A stretch of 64,000 nucleotides of DNA from Halichondria panicea (GCF_963675165.1 NC_087385.1:2294501-2358500); one strand, 5' to 3'. Positions 1 through 13,035 are shown, numbered from the stretch's first letter. The notes: generated from the sequence alone by a model not told the origin. Numbers and translations: made by a program.

Positions 1-330
1 TGACTTCACTTACAGAATTGACACACCAATATTCATTACTTTCGCTATGCTGATGATGACGTTTATACAAAGTTAATGTGCAGTGTAACCTCTTTTTTGT
101 CATAGCAAACATGGTGGCCTTTGTTGAGAAGTTGTTTTGTCCACTAACGGACCTGTAACATTGGTATGCCTGGCCTATATAATTGTATTGCAGTTGACCT
201 CTCTTCAGGGATGGCTGTTAAGAAGGGTTCCACTGTTTAACAGTTGTCCCAATGTTACATGCACACATACATGTACATGTACGTACGTGTAAGTACACAC
301 ACACACACACACACACACTGATACTCACAG
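1..330. other. Noncoding: TOP1 intron sequence
   Basis: No open exon is visible. The stretch ends in a CA-repeat tract followed by an acceptor (ACTCACAG) at 330 that opens the first visible TOP1 exon. The missing N-terminal TOP1 exons, which should encode a Lys/Glu-rich tail, are therefore presumed to lie before the window. Confidence 0.6.
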
Positions 331-3300
331 CCCAAGAAACCTAAACCAACTCCTCCGTCCAAGACCAAATTAACCATTCCTAAATCTGCACCTGCTAGGG
401 GCAGAAAGACAAAAGCTCCCCCCAAAGGAGCGGCTAAAGCGGCATCAGGGGCCTCTGCTGTTGTAAGTGTTTATCTACAATATCTCCTTGTTGTCTGGTT
501 GTCTGGCTGTTATTCAATACTTGTTTCAATACAGATAAGTGTCGAATGTGTGTATTTCTCACCATTTAAATACATAATGTATAATTATTGGTTATTAGTC
601 GCCAGTGAAAGGAGGTCGTAAAAAGAAGGAGGAGGAGCGTGAGGTGTGGAAGTGGTGGGAGGAGAAGCCCCACCCAGAGGGAGTCAAGTGGCTCTCGCTA
701 GAACATAAGGTACACTGCAACTAGCAAATCGCCATTTTTGTGTGGTAGAATTTGAACTGCTGTACATACATGTATTCGTAGTACAGAAGTACATGATAAT
801 ATCTTTACACAACGTGCTTGCTATTAGACAGGATAGAAAGCCACACGTTTTGGTATGAAACTTTTGGTTTTTACACCCACCCATACAGGGCCCGTACTTT
901 GCACCCGCCTACGAGCCGCTGCCCAAAGATATCAAGTTTCGTTATGACGGTAAGGTGATGTCCCTCTCCACTAATGCAGAGGAGGCTGCCGGGTTCTTTG
1001 CCAAGATGCTCGACCACGAGTACACCACCAGAGATGTGTTCTGTAAGAACTTCTTCCAGGACTGGAGAAAGGTATATACAGTGTCGAGAATGGTTACATG
1101 TGTGTAATTGCTAGCACTGTGTTCGGCAGCCTGGAACCAATCTACATGCATGTTTCATGCAACAGTGGCTGTGTAATGTACTGTACATGTACGTAGCTAT
1201 ACTTTGTTACTTTCAGTTACTAATCCATGACATGAGGGTTCATATCACATCCCTCAATTGATGCCCTCACCACACACCCTTCTAGGAGATGACTGCCGAG
1301 GAAGCTTCAACCATATCAAAGTTTTCCAAGTGTGACTTCAAGGAGATCCATGCCTACTACAAGGAGAGGTCCGAAGAGAGAAAGGCAATGTCAAAGGACC
1401 AGAAAGCAGCTCTCAAGGCTGAGAATGAGGCGATTGTGGCTGAGTATGGATGGTGCATGATCGATGGGCATAAGGAGAAGATTGGCAACTTCAAAATAGA
1501 GCCTCCAGGTCTCTTTCGAGGCAGGGGAGACCATCCCAAGCAAGGCAAGATCAAGGTGAGCAGTAATAACTATGGTCAGGCCTGCTATGGTAGATGTTGG
1601 ATTGATTGAGTGCTCTGTAACAGGTGCTCATTAATTTTTACGAGAAATTTTATGGGAAAATATCTATTAATTGTGAGCATGCGTGAACAGTCAGTAGCAG
1701 GCCTTCTCAAGAGGGAGGCCTGTGAAGGAGGCTACGTGTATACCAACTGTCTTGCCTGTTCTATACGGTTATTTGGATATGACGCCTCGTACTGTATTTT
1801 TTGTTTTGTCAATAAAATGTGAATGCAGCAATGCATTTGTCTTCTCTCTGTACAGAAAAGAATCGAGGCTGAGGATGTTATCATCAATATTGGCCAGTGA
1901 GTTATTGCAACTGTGATGAGGCTTGACACAGCAGGATTTTGTTTTGAATAGGACAGTTAGTTTTAGAGGCTTCTTGGCACAGCAGGAACTTAGACATTCA
2001 GAGCAAGTACGTGTTAGGTGCCTATACTTCTGTTGTACACATCATTATTTCCCCCTACGTATCAACATGTACCACTCTCCCCTGCCCTTGCACAGAGATG
2101 CAGTGGCACCTGACCCTCCTCCCGGACACAGGTGGGGCAAGGTACAGCATGACAGCAAGGTCACGTGGTTAGCCTCATGGACTGAAAACATTCAGGCCTC
2201 CATCAAGTACGTCATGCTCAACCCTACCTCAAGGTTAAAGGTTAGTCAAGAATTTTGCTGTTAATTGGATATTACTTATGCGTACATTTTGTATGCCATA
2301 AAAAACTACATGTACATTTATTTTTTATCAGTTGAAAGTTCGTACTCTCCTTACATATCCCGTAAGCTTTATTGGGCTCGCATACCAAGAATTAACAGTA
2401 CAACGTCATAATTACTATTATACGCAATGGAACCTTTATGTAGGCGTCCTAATATGGAGTTGTGACTTGGTTGAGTTGTCCTGATTTCAACATTTACAAT
2501 GTAGAGGCCGGGTCGCTGCACACCTACATGTACACTGCATGTAGCTATCTTTAATGCCCACTTCCCAATACAAACACTTACAGGGTGAGAAGGACTGGGC
2601 CAAATACGAAGTGGCACGTCGTCTAAAGACTAAAGTGGATGTGATTAGGAGAAACTATGAGTCTGACTTCAAGTCTAAAGAAATGAAATCCAGACAGAGG
2701 TATACTTAGTCATACAGAAGTACTTATTGTTCTACATAATTATGCCTCGAGGCGTAGCCGCACGAGGGATACGGTAAAGCTGACTGTGTGTGTGTCTGTC
2801 TGTCTGTCTGTGTGTGTGTGTGTGTATTCCAGCTATAACTGCTCAACGGTTGCAATGTAACGAAAACTAACAGCTTCTATAGGCTTCTAGCCACGTTCTC
2901 TTGGATTTTGATTCGTGGATTAGCAAACTAAAGCTTCTTTCTCGAGTTATGGCTAGTTTGACTCACATTGAAGGCTGTTGCAGTCTCTTCAGAATCTTTC
3001 ATAGCATCATCTGTCCGCACAAACTTTCTATTCAACATATGAGTTAGCCTTGCACTAAAGCGCTAGCTTTTTGTTAGCTACAATACTCAGAAAATATCTG
3101 TTAAAACAGCTAGCTAGCAGTAGCCATTTGTGAAATTGATCTCTTTGGACACACCCTTTAATTTTCCTGTGGATGTAATGCGCATGCGCGCTCATTCCCC
3201 ACGTGTGAGAAAATAATATCCCAAGATCCTCCTGGCAGAATCATCTTTGTCTTGAGGGCCTGGTATATAAGCCACAAAACAACAATATAGATAAAAATAT

Positions 3301-6300
3301 GCATGTACACAGGTCTTTTCTTCTTAGATATTATATACACTGAACTACAGATCCTGGAAGAATCAATTTTCTTCTTTCTTAAGATCCTGGTAAGCCACAT
3401 AATACAACAATAGATGCATGTAAATAAGTCTTTTCTTCTCAGTGACTTATATAGATAAACTAACTTTAATACTAATATAACACTCTAATACTTTTAAGCG
3501 AAAGCAAAAACATGGCGAGAGGCATTAGCACAGCGCCAGCTTGAACACTAGTTATGTACATGTAGCTGAAACATCATTAGTGTCGTGAGTGTACATTATA
3601 ATACCGTATACAGTTTACTTAGTTCAACAAACTTTGCTTGCCATCTTGTTGTCTCTTTAAACAATTGTTCTAAATTGTTTACTTTGTTATGTTACATGTA
3701 CACACTTATTGCTTTGATTGCTGTGTCTAATATAAGAGCTAGTTCACTTCGTCTGTTTGTACGTACAGGGCTGTTGCGATGTACTTCATCGACAAGCTGG
3801 CCCTGAGAGCGGGGAATGAGAAGGACAGCGATGAGTCTGCTGACACTGTCGGCTGCTGCTCTCTCAGAGTGGAGCACCTCAGTGAGTGCATCCATTAGGG
3901 TGGCCGGTGTATGCGTGTTATCCACTGTACACAAAGTGGTCATGAGTTGGCTATTAAATAGGGTGTCACACGGTGTTTTAGTAGATGACTTTAACGATGC
4001 ATGAGTGTCAATAACTATATAGAGTCTAGAACATCCAATTCTTAATAAGAGGTGTCTGTGAAAGCTATTAGGGCATGCTCAATTTACAATGACGAGCCAA
4101 ATTTTACTTGCTGACCAAGAATCTACCTAACATGTGTCATGATGCTACCTCCTTACAAATAGAAACCATCTTAAACTGGTACCCCCTTCCCTCACAGCGC
4201 TCCATGATGAGTTGGATGGGAAAGATAGGATGGTGGTGTTTGATTTCCTGGGCAAGGACTCGATACGCTACCTCAACTCAGTGCAGGTGGATAAGGCGGT
4301 GTTCAAGAACTTGGGTCTCTTCATGAAAGACAAGGATCCAGGGGACGACCTCTTTGATAGGCTTAATGTGAGTGGGTTTGCATGTGATGCCGATGAATAG
4401 TTGCTTGTGATTCTCCCAGAACTTTCGTACCAACTCTGCACTATAATCCTTCACAAGTTATGCACATCGTTTGAATGCACATTGAATGACAGTGTTGATG
4501 TTCATGCATGCACTTTATGAACTTTGAGCCAAATGTCCAAATCAGTAACTCTATTAATCTAGTACTACATTCTGTATCTGTATAGCACAGAAGTACATGT
4601 ATCTCCATCAGCCTAAGGCTTAGTCGTTAGTTGCTTGACTATTTTACTATTCTCTCGGCCCAGACGGGAGTGTTGAACCAGCACCTATCCTCACTGATGG
4701 ATGGACTCACAGCCAAGGTGTTCAGGACCTACAACGCCTCTAACACCCTGCAGGAGCAGCTCATAGAACTTACACAAGGTACATAATACTGAAATATTAG
4801 GGTGTTTGATCGTTTTTGAGAGTACGTACCTGTGACAAGTATTAGGGTGTTCGATCGTTTTTAAGAGTACGTACCTGTGACATGTTGTCAGGGTTTTATT
4901 TAGTGGGGCGAGGGTATCCCCACTCCCACATTTTTTTGACATCATCACAATATTTTTATCGATAAGTGTAAGGGTAATTGTATTTGCTAAATTTATGTGT
5001 AGCTTGTTGATGTTCTCATTATTGTACAGCTAGAGATGTGCTTCCCTCCAAGATCCTCTCCTATAACAGAGCCAACAGGGCAGTGGCCATCCTCTGCAAC
5101 CATCAGGTACAGTATAATTATGTACATCACTTCCTCTACTTGTACAAGTGTTGCGAGACTGGTGATTCTCTGGCCTTTAATCTGACAAGTATTTTGTCGG
5201 TTTCAACCAAAGTTGTTTCTTACCATCTACATGTACATCTAGCGTGCTCCCCCAAAGATGTTTGACAAGCAAATGAGCAACCTTCAGGAAAAGATCGCAG
5301 CTAAAGAAGATTCCATCACTGAGACAAAGTCTGAGATTAAGTCTCTCAAAAAAGAAGTCAAGGCCACCAAAGACTCAAAGGCCACCAAGTAAGATTAATA
5401 TGTGCCCGGAAACCTTGTGATTGTGGCCATCCTTGGGTCGTACCAATAATCACTGTATTAAACTAATCCAACCTGGAACAAGCTTTGGCACTTATTACTA
5501 GTACCTAACTGAAGGCTCTTGATCGACCTGCTGTCTAAAAAGACTTGGTCTTACTGCACACGTATGATTGAGCCACAATAATTTTAGTGCTTCCCGATAC
5601 ATGTACTACTGTATTACTAGCTGGTGAAAAACGTTTGCAAATGAGCCAAAGGAGCAGAAAATGTAACCTTTGCGATCTAACTATTGTGTTCTGGCAAGGA
5701 TCGTGTAGTACTAATTTAGGTTTTGTGATTTTTTTGAGAATTGAGCAACCCTTGAAAAGTCCGCATGTGTTTGATGCTTGCAAAACATTCTAGTAACTAA
5801 TACGGTAGCTTGTGTACTAGTGAAATCATTCGAGATTTACAGTGTGTGGTGTTATGTTTGCAGGAAATTAGAGGCAAAGAAGAAGCAGTTGGTTCGTCTC
5901 GAGGAGCAGCTACAAAAACTGGAAGTCCAGGCCACTGACAAGGTATGATCTACTCTGTTATGGTTTTATGTACACATTATTTGACATTAGTATGTGCTAT
6001 GGTTGGTCTTAAGTCATTTTTCTGCCTTTAGGTATGGTACAATGTTAGTTATTAGTTTGAGTTGAAATTAGCCTTAGCAAATCATTCTATGAGTATACGT
6101 ATGTACATGTACATGTACATGTAGCAATAGTAGCATCATATGAAGGATAATGTTATTAAGTACGCAACATCATGCACACACTCACACAGCAAGAGAATAA
6201 AGAGATTGCCTTGAGTACATCCAAGCTCAACTACCTCGACCCCCGTATCTCTGTGGCTTGGTGCAAGAAATACGCCGTCCCACTCGAGAAAGTCTACAAC

Positions 6301-6363
6301 AAGTCACAGAGGGACAAGTTTGCCTGGGCCATTGACATGGCTGGTGAGGACTTTGAGTTTTGA
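331..6363 (+). CDS. TOP1: DNA topoisomerase I (type IB), 5'-truncated by window edge
   Basis: Nuclear type IB topoisomerase that relaxes supercoils by making a transient 3'-phosphotyrosyl nick. Fourteen exons, all with GT/AG borders and matching phase: 331-462, 599-709, 889-1071, 1286-1555, 1856-1896, 2096-2240, 2584-2699, 3769-3881, 4198-4367, 4664-4778, 5030-5106, 5243-5388, 5864-5942 and 6190-6363. They encode about 623 residues against about 765 in vertebrates, so the N-terminus lies upstream. The order is a Lys/Pro-rich basic tail, the core domain ([67 protein letters not shown]), a charged coiled-coil linker (5243-5942), and a C-terminal domain with the catalytic Tyr in SKLNYLDPR, ending DMAGEDFEF. 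The gene looks intact and is convergent with the ATMIN-like gene. Confidence 0.97.
2743..3520 (+). repeat. Dispersed repeat, TATGCCTCGRGG family, copy 1
   Basis: Lies in the TOP1 intron 2700-3768. It starts with an ATTATGCCTCGAGG palindrome-like head, then a TG/TCTG microsatellite, then a body containing GGCTTCTAGCCACGTT and TCGAGTTATGGCTAGTTTG. Related copies sit near 13.98, 21.29, 35.63, 42.14 and 43.11 kb, and reversed heads near 30.9 and 49.7 kb. The 3' limit is approximate. Confidence 0.6.
4795..4883. repeat. Tandem duplication, about 50 bp x 2
   Basis: Two near-identical units share ATTAGGGTGTT(T/C)GATCG and AGAGTACGTACCTGTGACA within a TOP1 intron. They differ at a few positions. Confidence 0.8.
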
Positions 6364-6806
6364 TCTATTCTTCTACACAGTCTAATTATTAGGAGATATT
6401 TTCAATTGACTTTTTGCTACTTCTATCATTCACACTATATATGTATAATATTATAGGAGAACAATGTATTTTAATTTCCTTTACGTGCACATCATTGTCA
6501 AACGCCATGCAGCAATGTTACTATACCACCAGTCATTACATTTCTGTTTCCAGATTTTTATAGACCTAAAAATCCGCGCTTTAATTTGTACCCGTTTCTG
6601 CTAATAATAATTTTATATATACATTGCATGTACTTATTTATTTATAATATAAAATTATATACTAGCTGTTGAACCTCAATCGACTTTCATGCATGTATTG
6701 TACTAGCTCCATGCATGAAAGTATATATTAATTGGTAATAATAAAGCAAATTTTATTTAAAGATTGGAGATATATAAATTCCGATGATAAATAATTTGAT
6801 AATGAA
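6364..6806. other. Convergent 3' intergenic space of TOP1 and ATMIN-like gene
   Basis: AT-rich, with no gene. It holds an AATAAA on the plus strand at 6740-6745 and, on the minus strand, an AATAAA at 6752-6757, about 50 bases beyond the ATMIN-like stop. The minus signal is well placed for that gene. The plus signal is a candidate for TOP1, giving closely abutting or overlapping 3' ends. Confidence 0.45.
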
Positions 6807-9800
6807 TTAAGTCTGAGTGCCAAAGTTAGTCATGAACTGGTAGCCCAGCAGCGTTTGTGTTGCAGACTCACTCAGGATGGAGGTCTGTGTGAAAGAATCC
6901 GTCCCAGCACCTGTCTGTGTACTGAAATCCGACAACTCAGGAATGTTGGCGAGATCAACTAGACTTGATTGGTCGATAGTTTGTGTGCCAAAGTCTTGTC
7001 CATATCCAGACAGCAATTGTGATATTTCGTCCAATTCTGCACTGGTTTGTACTCCATATTCTGAAGTTGAAACATTTGTTGAAGTGGAGATGTCTCTGGT
7101 ATGGGAATGTGACTCAGAAAAATCAAAACTGCCGAAATCTGGTCCACCAGCAAAATCATGAGTTACGAAGCAGCTTGTGTAGTCATGTGATTGAGCTGAG
7201 AAGTCACCAGATGTATATTCACATGCAACATTAAAGTCGTGCGATTCAAGATCAATTTGAGGTAGTTCAGTTTGTGTAGCCAGATCGACGAGTGTGGCAA
7301 ATTCCTCAAGGTTTGTCTGTGTAGCCAACTCTACAGTGTCTCCAGTACACACACTAGATGATATAGTACTAGTGCCAGTGTCCACTCTGGACATAGGGTC
7401 AGCCCAGCTTTGAGGTAGTGTGTTAGTGCTTGCATCAATAAGTTGCTCAAACGAAGAGTAGGTGATGGGGTACTCGAGCATTGCTGTGTTTGTGCTTGCG
7501 TCCAGGGCTTGATACATGGGACTTAGTGAATCTAAACCAAATGGCTGTGTACTTGGGTCAACGAATGAACTTGTGCTGGTACATGTACTAGCATCTTCGG
7601 AGGTTAGGGTTAGGTTTGGAGAAATAGGCCCAATGAGTTGTGTACTTGCATCGATTTGTTTTGTGAAGTCTGTAGTCTGTGAGGCTGTGGCAATGGGGGT
7701 GGGCTCGGGGTCGGTCTGAGTGGATGTACTCTGATTGGACATTTCAGGCACTTGGTTCACAATAATCGGGTAGAGGATAATTCCATTCATGTGGCTGTTA
7801 GCATTGGAGCTCTTTTTGCTGCCCCTACGAGTGTGTGCAGAGTGGAAACAAGAAAACGTATTATTGTGTTTTTATGAAGTGCAGTCTATATACACTACCA
7901 GTATAATGATATTGTCATGAAGTTCTAAGGGTCACCACTATCTATTGGTACATCGCAAGCAATACTAGAGTGTGTACTACAAAACTAGTACACACACGTA
8001 AGTCAAGGCCGGAATCTGAAGACTAAACAATATAAACCGTAGACAGGCTAAGCAACAAAGCTACAGGGACAATTAATAACAGTTGGTTCGCACTGAGCAC
8101 ACATGTAGGGAATTGCTAAAGAAACGTTCCGACTCCATAATAACTATAATTATTATGTTATAGTTAAACTACGGCCTCAAGTAGTCTATTTGATTTACAC
8201 GCTCGGAGTAATCTGATAAACCAACTCGGCTTTGCCTTAGTACAACCATAGTACAAGTAATTATACTGCTCTTAAGAGAATCCCTATCACCTGTTACTAC
8301 CAGCCCTTGGTTTGGACCCTAGTGGCAGTTGGTGGCTCTTCCTCTTGGCATGCTGGTAGAGAGCATTCTTGCTACGAAACGTCTCCTTACATGTGACACA
8401 CTGCATCCGAGTCCCACACTCCGCCTGATGACGATTGCACACGTCCTTTAAGCCAAAGCTCCGTCCACACCGCTCACAACTGTACTCTTTCGTCCCGTGC
8501 ACTGAGTGGTAATGCTGGAGAAGAGAGAGGAAAGACTTAGTGACTGACGATAAACAGGTACACCAAGTACAGTAGAACCTCGATTATCCGGACACTTTGG
8601 TTCCAGAAGCAGGCCGGATAAGTGAATATGCCGGATAATCGAATAGATAAACCACGCCTTGATCCACCCACTTTATTGATAAACAGCAGTGCCACATGGT
8701 TGTCTGCGCATGCGCAGAAGATAAGCAGGCATGTCTCCATGGTAACAGCTGCAACGCGCATGCGCGTTTGAGGGACACGCCCATTTTCTGATCTGATAAC
8801 AAGAAAACTGCCAAGCCGGATAATCGAGGTTCCGGATAATCGAGGGCCGGATAATCGAGGTTCTACTGTAATCTGAATCTACCTGAAAATCAATCCGGTA
8901 ACAGATTGATAGGCATGCAGACTCATTCGGGCATGAACGAGTCTGAGATATGTAACGTTTTCTAAAGTACAGGGGGATTTCCCAAACGAAATTAGTAGAC
9001 ATGCAGACGCCAAAACAAGTGTGAAGTTACAGGAATCTCCATGCGGATATTTTATCTAAAAACATTTGCTAGTGGCCTCTGTTTCATCATCCTCCAGCTT
9101 TTAGTCGGTTTAAGCAGTTGTATGACAAATCAAAGCATCAGTAGGGTTCACTTAAGAAAAGGGGGTTTAATATTAGACTATGACTCATTGTAAAATCCGT
9201 CGCCACTGTTCGTTTATTGCCTAGTGAACTCCTGCTTTTTAAGCTGCATTCATTTCTGTTGTTACACGTGATTGTTCGATGCTTACCATTGATCTCCATG
9301 TCATACAGTAAGTGTGTGAACGTTTAATGTATCGTATAGCGGGTTATTTTCGAGGCACTAAATGTTCACAGATTGCCCAAACAAAACATTTTCGAGAATA
9401 GCCGGTTCAAATGACTACACTCCTACAGTAATGCCGATTTTCGAGGCACTAACTTTTTGTGTTTCTGGGTCAATCCTCGAAAACCCTTACTGCGGCCTTA
9501 CATGTACCTCGAGGAACAGGGCACGCAGATGTACAGGCGTGGCCTACTATCCTACATATGTGAAGTCATCTACTGACTGCTCAACTCTCTGGACACCCAA
9601 CCTCTAATACGACAGAGTCCAAAAGGCACGTGACACCAGCTTAGACCCGGTGTCGGAGGATTCAGGGACCCCGATCACTGGTTCCTAGGACTCAGTGACC
9701 CCCAGACACTGAGTCCTAGGATCCAGTGACCCCTTTAGGATTTATTGACCCCCCCCCCAAAGAACACGTACAGAAAGAGAGTACTAAGGCTTAAGCTATT

Positions 9801-10884
9801 ATATAATTATAAAGTATGTGCAGCGACAGTCAGACTAATATCAGCAGCTCAGACATCACTTAGCATATTGCAGACAAACTGGATTTCAAAGGCCATTGTC
9901 AATCTAACAAAAGATTAACATTGGAGCCCTGGAACTACTTTGTTGTTGACAATAGTGTCTGAGCTGCTGCTATTAGCCTGACTGTCACTGCATGCACACT
10001 TATAGCTTAGCGTCTTTGTACATGTATAAATAATACTTTGGAATATGTCACAGCAACACCAGATCCTCGACAATCGATCTCAGCTGGTAACACTTCCTGA
10101 CTCTTCCACTTTAAGTGCTCATGCAATAAATGTTGCAACACGCTGGTCCACGTCTATGTTTATATGGTAACCTGTTTGTGCAGGCTTGCCATCAACATTT
10201 CCTTGTCAAAGTTACAATATTTTATTTAATAATGTCCTTCGTGTTGAAAATCCATGTTATTGGGGAGGGGGGGGTAACAGGAGATAGACATTGGAGACCT
10301 GGAACTTGTTTATTGTTGAAGTATTGTAGTGTCTCAGCAGCTGCTATTAGCTTAGTATCTTTCCACACGTGTTATTAGGGAGGGGGTCACTGAATCTTAG
10401 AACCCAGTGTCCTGGGTCACTGAATCCTAAGACTCAGTGTCCGGGGGGGTACGGGTCACTGTAACAGGGGGTCACTGAATCCTCCGATACGGGTACTGCC
10501 CAAATGTTAATAATATCCACGCATCGGATATGGCGCGCACTAGTTCTTGCATACTCTTGCGATCAGAGTTTAAATAAAGCAGTGCATATATAAAGTGTCC
10601 AGCAACACCTTCCAGTACATCTTGGTACTTAACCCAAAGACAATTTCACTCACTTGCTTTAGCTGACTAAGTCTTGGGAATGGCTGACTGTTCCCCTGTG
10701 CTCTGTGACAACCCTCCACTGGACAGTAGTGCTCACTTGACTGTCCCACTTTGACTGGCAGTTTACAACCGTCATGACGTCTGAGTATGTGCATTGTGAG
10801 CTGAGAGGAGCCCCGAAACTCCTGGCAGCATGTATCCACAGGACACACACATTTATTTTCTATTGCTAGCTCAGGGAACTCCAT
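6807..10884 (-). CDS. ATMIN: ATMIN/ASCIZ-like zinc-finger transcription factor with TQT-repeat tail
   Basis: In animals this factor activates transcription of dynein light chain LC8 (DYNLL1) and is itself bound by LC8 on many TQT motifs, forming a feedback sensor; it also interacts with ATM. Three exons with matching phase: 10884-10654, 8514-8291 and 7824-6807, giving 490 aa (human about 820). Residues 1-150 hold four zinc fingers as in ASCIZ: CPVDTC...HILRRH, CPVEGC...HYHSVH (split by intron 1), a C2HC-like CERC...HQAEC, and CVTC...HAKRKSH. The last exon is low-complexity Ser/Thr/Asp with eight exact TQT triplets (for example STSTQTD, DLATQTEL, DFGTQTID, ending NFGTQT) plus degenerate forms (STQ, SNT, VQT). 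Intron 1 holds two transposon-like insertions. The 163-bp gap to the next gene suggests a shared promoter. Confidence 0.9.
8570..8868. mobile_element. pogo/Tigger-like MITE
   Basis: A 299-bp element with terminal inverted repeats CAGTAGAACCTCGATTATCC at both ends, flanked by TA dinucleotides (8568-8569 and 8869-8870). This end sequence and TA target are typical of pogo/Tigger elements of the Tc1-mariner superfamily. The right end carries extra internal copies of CCGGATAATCGAGG. There is no transposase. It sits in intron 1 of the ATMIN-like gene. Confidence 0.85.
9335..9500. mobile_element. Fragment of TATAGCG-family MITE
   Basis: Begins CGTATAGCGGGTTATTTTCG and contains two GATTTTCGAGG/TTTTCGAGG motifs typical of the family described at 26.8, 33.1 and 50.3 kb. 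No clear right terminus, so probably truncated. Confidence 0.5.
9635..10502. mobile_element. Foldback-type element with GTCACTGAATCCT termini
   Basis: The left end (about 9640-9750) contains CGGAGGATTCAGGGACCCC and repeated CTAGGA(C/T)(C/T)CAGTGACCC. The right end (about 10380-10500) holds the reverse complement, including GGGGGTCACTGAATCCTCCG. The middle has a second internal inverted pair around CAGCAGCTCAGACA and GTCTGAGCTGCTGC. No ORF of note. Inserted in intron 1 of the ATMIN-like gene. Confidence 0.7.
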
Positions 10885-11047
10885 ACTTTGATGAACTCGA
10901 GCATAATTATTGTATAACTTTGTCTTGCTGTTCTCTTGGGCAGTGCAAAGGTCAGATTAGACATCAAGATTACTATTGTGCTGACATCAGCAAACTTAGG
11001 AAGCCAATCAAGCTCCACTTTTTGCTAGACAAGTGGCAGAGAGCTAC
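10885..11047. promoter_or_regulatory. Candidate bidirectional promoter (ATMIN-like / unknown gene)
   Basis: Only 163 bases separate the two divergent start codons. No TATA box is evident in a convincing position. The promoter call rests on geometry alone. Confidence 0.45.
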
Positions 11048-12335
11048 ATGAGCTACTTTCAGCAGGTAAGTGTACAGGACCTGTAGGCAAGGATTTTAGA
11101 GGATTAAGATGTAGTCTTCCTATTGAGTTTCTCATTCCGCTGCAGAAAGAGTTGTGCTTAAATTCTGGTGAAAAGGGGGTGGGGCTGGTGAGCTAGTTCC
11201 TACTATTAATTAACACTTTGTCATTCTCCTATAGAAAATGCATCAGCCTGCAGCGAATGAGAAGCAGGACCTTTCTGTGCTCCTCAGTAGCAGCAAGCTC
11301 TCAACTAGATGGCAAGAAAGTAGTGTTGGTGTGGAGCAAAGGAAGTCTTTTTGTGGTTGGAAACTAATCCGACCAGCTGCTGCTTACGTTGTAACACAAA
11401 CACCATCCGTTACAAGAAGAAAGAAGATCTTACTACCTGATGCTGATTCGCATCCAAGCAGACATGTTAAGTTTGACTCTACATCCACAGGTAGATCTAG
11501 CAAGCTGGCTGATTACCCTTACATGAGCAACATGACTGGACATTTAAACGAAGATTATTCCTATGTGTATAGAGAAGGTTTAAGCTCTGATGTTAGTGGA
11601 AATAGTGTGTATCCTTTCTATAAACATTTTCCAACGCAGACAAGATCAACGATAGAACTTGAGCCGGTTGTACAATATAGATGTCCTGATCCATCGACTC
11701 AAATTGATATATCAAGGATTGTATCGATGCAACTTAAACCCGAGGTTCTAGTTGAGCAACTCTTAATTGAAAACAGGCTACGAACAATGAGTATGGCTGC
11801 CTTGCCTACTCTTAATCTTGAAGGAGTTGGAGTAAGCTCAGATAAATCTTCACAGAAGAGCGACAGTGCACCTTTGTTAAGAAAATCGTCCTACCAAAAC
11901 GTGAAGAAAAAAAGACGCAAGCCTTATGCACAATTAGAGTGGTGTAGCTTGAATGCAGGCTCAGATAACTCACCTCAATTGGGTCGACTACGTGAGGATC
12001 AATTGAAGCACATACAAACACAACAACCCACAGAAGATTTTCCATTCAATAACTTCAGCTATTCTCATCAAAGTAGTTTGAACTTCAGACACAGTCTAAA
12101 TCCTTCAGTAGACACTAAGGCCGAACATTATTCTCAAACAAAAGGAACTGGCAAACTACCTGAGCGGAAATCAAGTGCTCAGCAATCAGTTCATGTTGTG
12201 GAGCCTATACTGGATAGAACATTGCCTGTGCATACTGATAGGCAAAAATATCAGCGAGATTTGTTTGAAACAAAGTCACCGAATACATTGACTTCATTGC
12301 TGAAACTGTGGAAAAATACACCAGTTAGGTACTAG
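11048..12335 (+). CDS. Unrecognised 371-aa protein with TQT motifs
   Basis: Not recognised. Two exons: a short first exon 11048-11065 (MSYFQQ) with a GTAAGT donor joins in frame to 11235-12335. The long exon can also open at the internal ATG 11238. The product is hydrophilic, rich in Ser, Gln and Lys, with no signal peptide, no membrane segment and no domain I can name. A basic stretch VKKKRRKPYAQLEW lies about two thirds along. The best candidate for a structured or conserved core is IVSMQLKPEVLVEQLLIENR. It carries VVTQTPS and FPTQTRS, which resemble LC8-binding TQT motifs, plus IQTQQPT. That is noteworthy because its head-to-head neighbour is the LC8-regulating ATMIN-like gene. A real gene is likely given the length, splice fit and codon use. 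Confidence 0.65.
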
Positions 12336-13035
12336 ATATCTAGGACTTCACTAACGCACATTTGTACCAATATAATGCATTTCATTGTACACCAGCTGTG
12401 TATTACTGTTTATATTGCTTTTTAATAAGTGCTGACATCAGCGTTTTACATTCAAATTGCACAGGAAGCGACTCATCACCGACTGTGCAGATATTTTTCC
12501 ATATTGCACACCCGGAAGTATTATTGCACACTTGTTATTGCACACTAGGAAGTGATTCTTATTTGGAATACAACGTTTTCAGCAGTGAGAGAACAAGAAA
12601 AACATAGTTTACACACTTATAATTATGCATTGCAATGTTTATCAGTCTCTTTTCTTGTTTTCTGATGCTCTGTATCACTTCTGTGCTCTTTTTGCAGTGA
12701 AGCTGAGGGTCAGGAGGTTGTCAGTGTTCATATTTAACACATCAAACAGGCATCAGTGTTGGAAGTGGGTGCTTTGAGCAGAGTATTGCACATGTAGAAG
12801 TGTACTGCACCACCATATAAGCCTGTTCAGGCTTGTATAAAGTCGTTTTGGCTTCAAAAACGGTTGTCACACTTTTCTTCAGTTATAGCGGTGCATGTTT
12901 CCTCTTCTGATACACTGGAGCATGATAGAAAGCAAGCACATGCTGTTTATCCTTCAGAACTATCCATTTTCAAAACGGGTTGCTGGTTGTCAACGTTTTT
13001 CTTGTCTTTTTTCTTGTCTGTTCTCTACAAAATCT

